A stretch of 64,000 nt of DNA from Acidobacteriota bacterium (GTDB taxonomy: Bacteria > Acidobacteriota > JAAYUB01), in assembly GCA_029565065.1 (NCBI GenBank), contig JAKQOW010000171.1, positions 1 through 64,000 on the forward strand, given 5' to 3'. Made by a program: the position numbers and the translations under genes. The notes under the pieces were generated by a model. It had not been told where the DNA came from and searched no databases. It saw only the letters and a program-made list of their open reading frames with translations. Numbering within the stretch: position 1 is the stretch's first letter; every line of letters begins with the position of its first letter. Shown piece by piece: positions 62,052 to 64,000 of the stretch.

Positions 62052-62966
62052 ATGAACACCCCCACTTCCACCTTCACCTCGGGCGTCGATCAGGTGTTCC
62101 TGCTCATCGTCGGCATCTCGGTGGTGATGCTGGCCCTGGTGACCGTGCTCATGATTTACTTCGTGATCCGCTACCACCGCCGCCGTCACCCCAAGCCGGA
62201 GAAAGTCACGCAGCACACCTGGCTGGAGATCACCTGGACGGTCATCCCCACCATCCTGGTGCTGGTCATGTTCTGGTTCAGCTTTTCCGAATTCCGCAAG
62301 ATGCGCGACGTTCCGGCGGACGCCCTCACCGTCCAGGTCATCGGGCGGATGTGGGACTGGGCGTTCGAATATCCCAACGGCAAGAGGACCGACAAGCTCT
62401 ACGTTCCGCTGGACCGCGCCGTCCGGCTGGAACTCAAGTCGGTGGACGTCAATCACAGCTTCTACATCCCGGCCTTCCGGGTGAAGGAGGACGTGGTCCC
62501 CGGAAGGCAGAACTTCCTCTGGTTCCGCCCCCAGTCCATGGGCCCCGCGGACATCTACTGCGCCGAGTACTGCGGGCAGAACCACGCCTACATGATGTCC
62601 AAGGTGATCGTCATGAGCCAGTCGGAATTCGACACCTGGTACAACGAGGGTGCGCCCGAACCGGAGTCGGGGGCGCCGGCCGTTCTGGCGCTCATGGACG
62701 ACCAGGGTTGCCTCACATGCCACAGCGTCGACGGCTCGCCCGGCGCCGGCCCCACCTTCAAGGGGATCTTCAATCGGCGCACGGTGATCCTCGTAAACGG
62801 CCGCGAGCGCGAGATTGCCGCCGACGAGGCCTACCTGCGGCGGGCGATTCTGGAACCGAATGCCGAAATCGTCACAGGCGCCGCCATGGAGATGCCGGCA
62901 TCGCCGGACCCGCTGAGCGCCGAAGACGTGGACGCGATCATCGCGTATCTGAAGAATCTGAAATGA
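62052..62966 (+). CDS. ctaC: Cytochrome c oxidase subunit II fused to cytochrome c
   Basis: A 304-residue electron-entry subunit. Two N-terminal helices (about 13-40 and 58-80) are followed by the CuA cupredoxin domain with His135, Cys170, Cys174, His178 and Met181 (YCAEYCGQNHAYM). A C-terminal cytochrome c domain has C220-x2-C223-H224 (CLTCHSVDG) and a later Met (MEMPASPDPL). The fusion defines a caa3-type oxidase. No clear signal peptide precedes the first helix. It overlaps ctaB by 4 bp. The SCO protein at the operon start probably loads CuA. Confidence 0.96.
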   Translation: MNTPTSTFTSGVDQVFLLIVGISVVMLALVTVLMIYFVIRYHRRRHPKPEKVTQHTWLEITWTVIPTILVLVMFWFSFSEFRKMRDVPADALTVQVIGRMWDWAFEYPNGKRTDKLYVPLDRAVRLELKSVDVNHSFYIPAFRVKEDVVPGRQNFLWFRPQSMGPADIYCAEYCGQNHAYMMSKVIVMSQSEFDTWYNEGAPEPESGAPAVLALMDDQGCLTCHSVDGSPGAGPTFKGIFNRRTVILVNGREREIAADEAYLRRAILEPNAEIVTGAAMEMPASPDPLSAEDVDAIIAYLKNLK

Positions 62967-63823
62967 TGGCGTTGCTCGAGTTGTTCAAACCGCGGATCGC
63001 CCTGCTGGCCGCCCTGACGGCGGCCGTGGGCGCAGCCTTGACGCCGCCGGGCCCGGCCGCGTCGATCCTGCCCCCGGCGGTGGCGGTGTTCGCGCTGGCC
63101 GCGGGGGCCTGCGCCTTGAACCAGTACCAGGAGCGCCGCGCCGACGCCGCCATGCCCCGCACCGCCCGCCGGCCCATCCCCTCGGGGCGCCTGCGGCCCG
63201 CGGTCGCACTCGGGGCCGCCGGTGTCGCCATCGCCGCCGGAACGGGCGCGCTGGCCGTGTTCGGCGGCATGCCGTCGGCCGCGCTGGGCCTGCTGGCGGT
63301 GCTCTGGTACAACGGCCTGTACACGCCGCTCAAGTGCCGCAGCGCCTGGGCCGCTATTCCGGGCGCCCTGGTGGGCGCCGTGCCGCCGCTCATCGGCGGG
63401 TGGGCGGCCGCCGATGGGCCCCCGCCGCCGGCGGTGTGGGCCCTGGCCGGATTCATGGTCATGTGGCAGGTGCCCCACTTCTGGCTGCTCCTCCTGGCTC
63501 ACGCGGACGAGTACCGGCGCGCCGGTTTTCCCGTGCTGACGGAGCGTTTCCAGCCCGGCCGGCTGGTCCGCGTGACGGCCGCCTGGACGCTGGCTGCGGC
63601 GGTGACCGGCCTGGTGCTGCCGCTCTATCTGGATCCCGGGTGGAGCTGGATCGCCTGGCTGATCCTGCTGCCGGCCGCCGGATTGTCGCTGGCTGCAGTT
63701 CGGCTGCTGCCGCCGTCGGACCGTCCGGACGGGCTCTGTCGGCGGGCGTTCGGGACCATCAACGGTTTTGCCGTGCTGACGCTGGCCCTGCTGCTGCTGG
63801 ACCGGGCCCTGGTCTGGCGCTGA
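62963..63823 (+). CDS. ctaB: Protoheme IX farnesyltransferase
   Basis: Attaches a farnesyl chain to protoheme to make heme O, the precursor of heme A. The 286-residue UbiA-superfamily enzyme has NQYQERRADAAMPRTARRP (about 45-63) with the Mg-pyrophosphate site, YNGLYTPLKCRSAWAAIPGALVGAVPP, and WQVPHFWLLLLAHADEYRRAG, which is specific for CyoE/CtaB. About eight membrane helices. The start is ATG 62963 (or 62966). Heme A synthase is not in the window. Confidence 0.94.
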   Translation: MMALLELFKPRIALLAALTAAVGAALTPPGPAASILPPAVAVFALAAGACALNQYQERRADAAMPRTARRPIPSGRLRPAVALGAAGVAIAAGTGALAVFGGMPSAALGLLAVLWYNGLYTPLKCRSAWAAIPGALVGAVPPLIGGWAAADGPPPPAVWALAGFMVMWQVPHFWLLLLAHADEYRRAGFPVLTERFQPGRLVRVTAAWTLAAAVTGLVLPLYLDPGWSWIAWLILLPAAGLSLAAVRLLPPSDRPDGLCRRAFGTINGFAVLTLALLLLDRALVWR

Positions 63824-63853
63824 GATGGAATTCCACGAAAGGGGTTCATCGGG

Positions 63854-64000
63854 ATGGATATCTTGAAGAACATGCTGCTGCCGCCGGGCGTGGAACACCT
63901 GCAGATGCTGCCGGTGCTCGTCGTCTTCATGCTCTGGGCGCACCTGCCCTTCGCCGGCATCGCCTGGATCTGCAACCTGCTGTCACTGGTGTTCTGGCGG
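63854..64000 (+). CDS. Membrane protein, truncated by window end
   Basis: The first 49 codons of a gene starting MDILKNMLLPPGVEHLQML, with a membrane segment (VLVVFMLWAHLPFAGIAWIC) and more hydrophobic residues up to the window edge. No stop is reached. An AAAGGGG run lies about 9 nt upstream. It is 30 bp after ctaB and may belong to the respiratory operon. The family is not recognisable from this part. Confidence 0.6.
   Translation, partial: MDILKNMLLPPGVEHLQMLPVLVVFMLWAHLPFAGIAWICNLLSLVFWR

Noticed and set aside
62045..62962. Upstream extension of the heme farnesyltransferase frame
   Set aside because: It is a shadow of ctaC. The UbiA fold begins at 62963.

Overview
The window reads as a chromosomal segment of a GC-rich, Gram-negative, aerobically respiring bacterium, most likely an Acidobacteriota member. 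The sequence-level reasons are two secreted von Willebrand A proteins of the kind called VWFA-related acidobacterial domain proteins (228-1226 and 55352-56371), a FecR protein with a DUF6600-like Trp/Tyr/Gly-rich region, LptF and LptG fused in one chain, a heptose-LPS pathway, and a caa3-type oxidase. No class-level placement is possible from the window alone. Genes are tightly packed, with many 4-bp ATGA or GTGA overlaps. I saw no tRNA, rRNA, insertion sequence, prophage or CRISPR array, and no gene-free stretch longer than about 300 bases.

Layout. 228-2903 (+): VWA protein, DUF465 protein, and the phosphatidylethanolamine pair psd-pssA. 3013-6409 (-): fused LptFG permease and a YbhN-like flippase-family protein. 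6627-12355 (-): FecR/DUF6600 surface protein, DAHP synthase, recO, mgtE. 12587-21901 (+): an orphan sigma-region-4 protein, then a long LPS operon (gmhB, hldE1, hldE2, heptosyltransferase, membrane methyltransferase, Wzt-like ATPase, coiled-coil glycosyltransferase, GT4, GT2). 21895-23170 (-): site-2 protease and HU. 23337-27391 (+): leuS-lptE-holA. 27508-33949 (+): rRNA methyltransferase, HD protein, hypA-hypB-hypF-hypC-hypE with no hypD. 33997-35742 (+): acyl-CoA synthetase. 35839-37695 (-): secreted trypsin-like protease with a Crp-like box in front. 37957-44978 (+): aroA-aroC, a secreted beta-propeller protein, tex. 44956-45890 (-): two unknown proteins. 46009-48383 (+): TPR protein and dsbD. 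48476-58427 (-): a Cys-rich unknown, D-lactate/glycolate oxidase-like flavoprotein, LarA, AmmeMemoRadiSam radical SAM enzyme, DUF362 protein, MEMO-AMMECR1 fusion, VWA protein, DUF58, MoxR. 58583 to the end (+): SCO protein, oxidase subunits I, III, IV, II, heme farnesyltransferase, and a truncated membrane-protein gene.

How the genes work together. Envelope building dominates the first 27 kb: phospholipid synthesis, heptose supply, core and O-chain glycosyl transfer, and LPS transport (LptFG, LptE). The most interesting unit is the minus-strand operon around 48.5-56.4 kb. The three AmmeMemoRadiSam-type proteins (radical SAM enzyme, DUF362 protein, MEMO-AMMECR1 fusion) each begin with what looks like an export signal (Tat, Tat, Sec). 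They are co-transcribed with a secreted VWA protein and with a LarA/flavoprotein pair that could turn L-lactate or another 2-hydroxyacid into a 2-oxoacid. An exported radical SAM system would be unusual and is the best candidate here for something undescribed. The oxidase operon at the right end has the YSHP signature of A2-type caa3 enzymes and an unusual subunit order.
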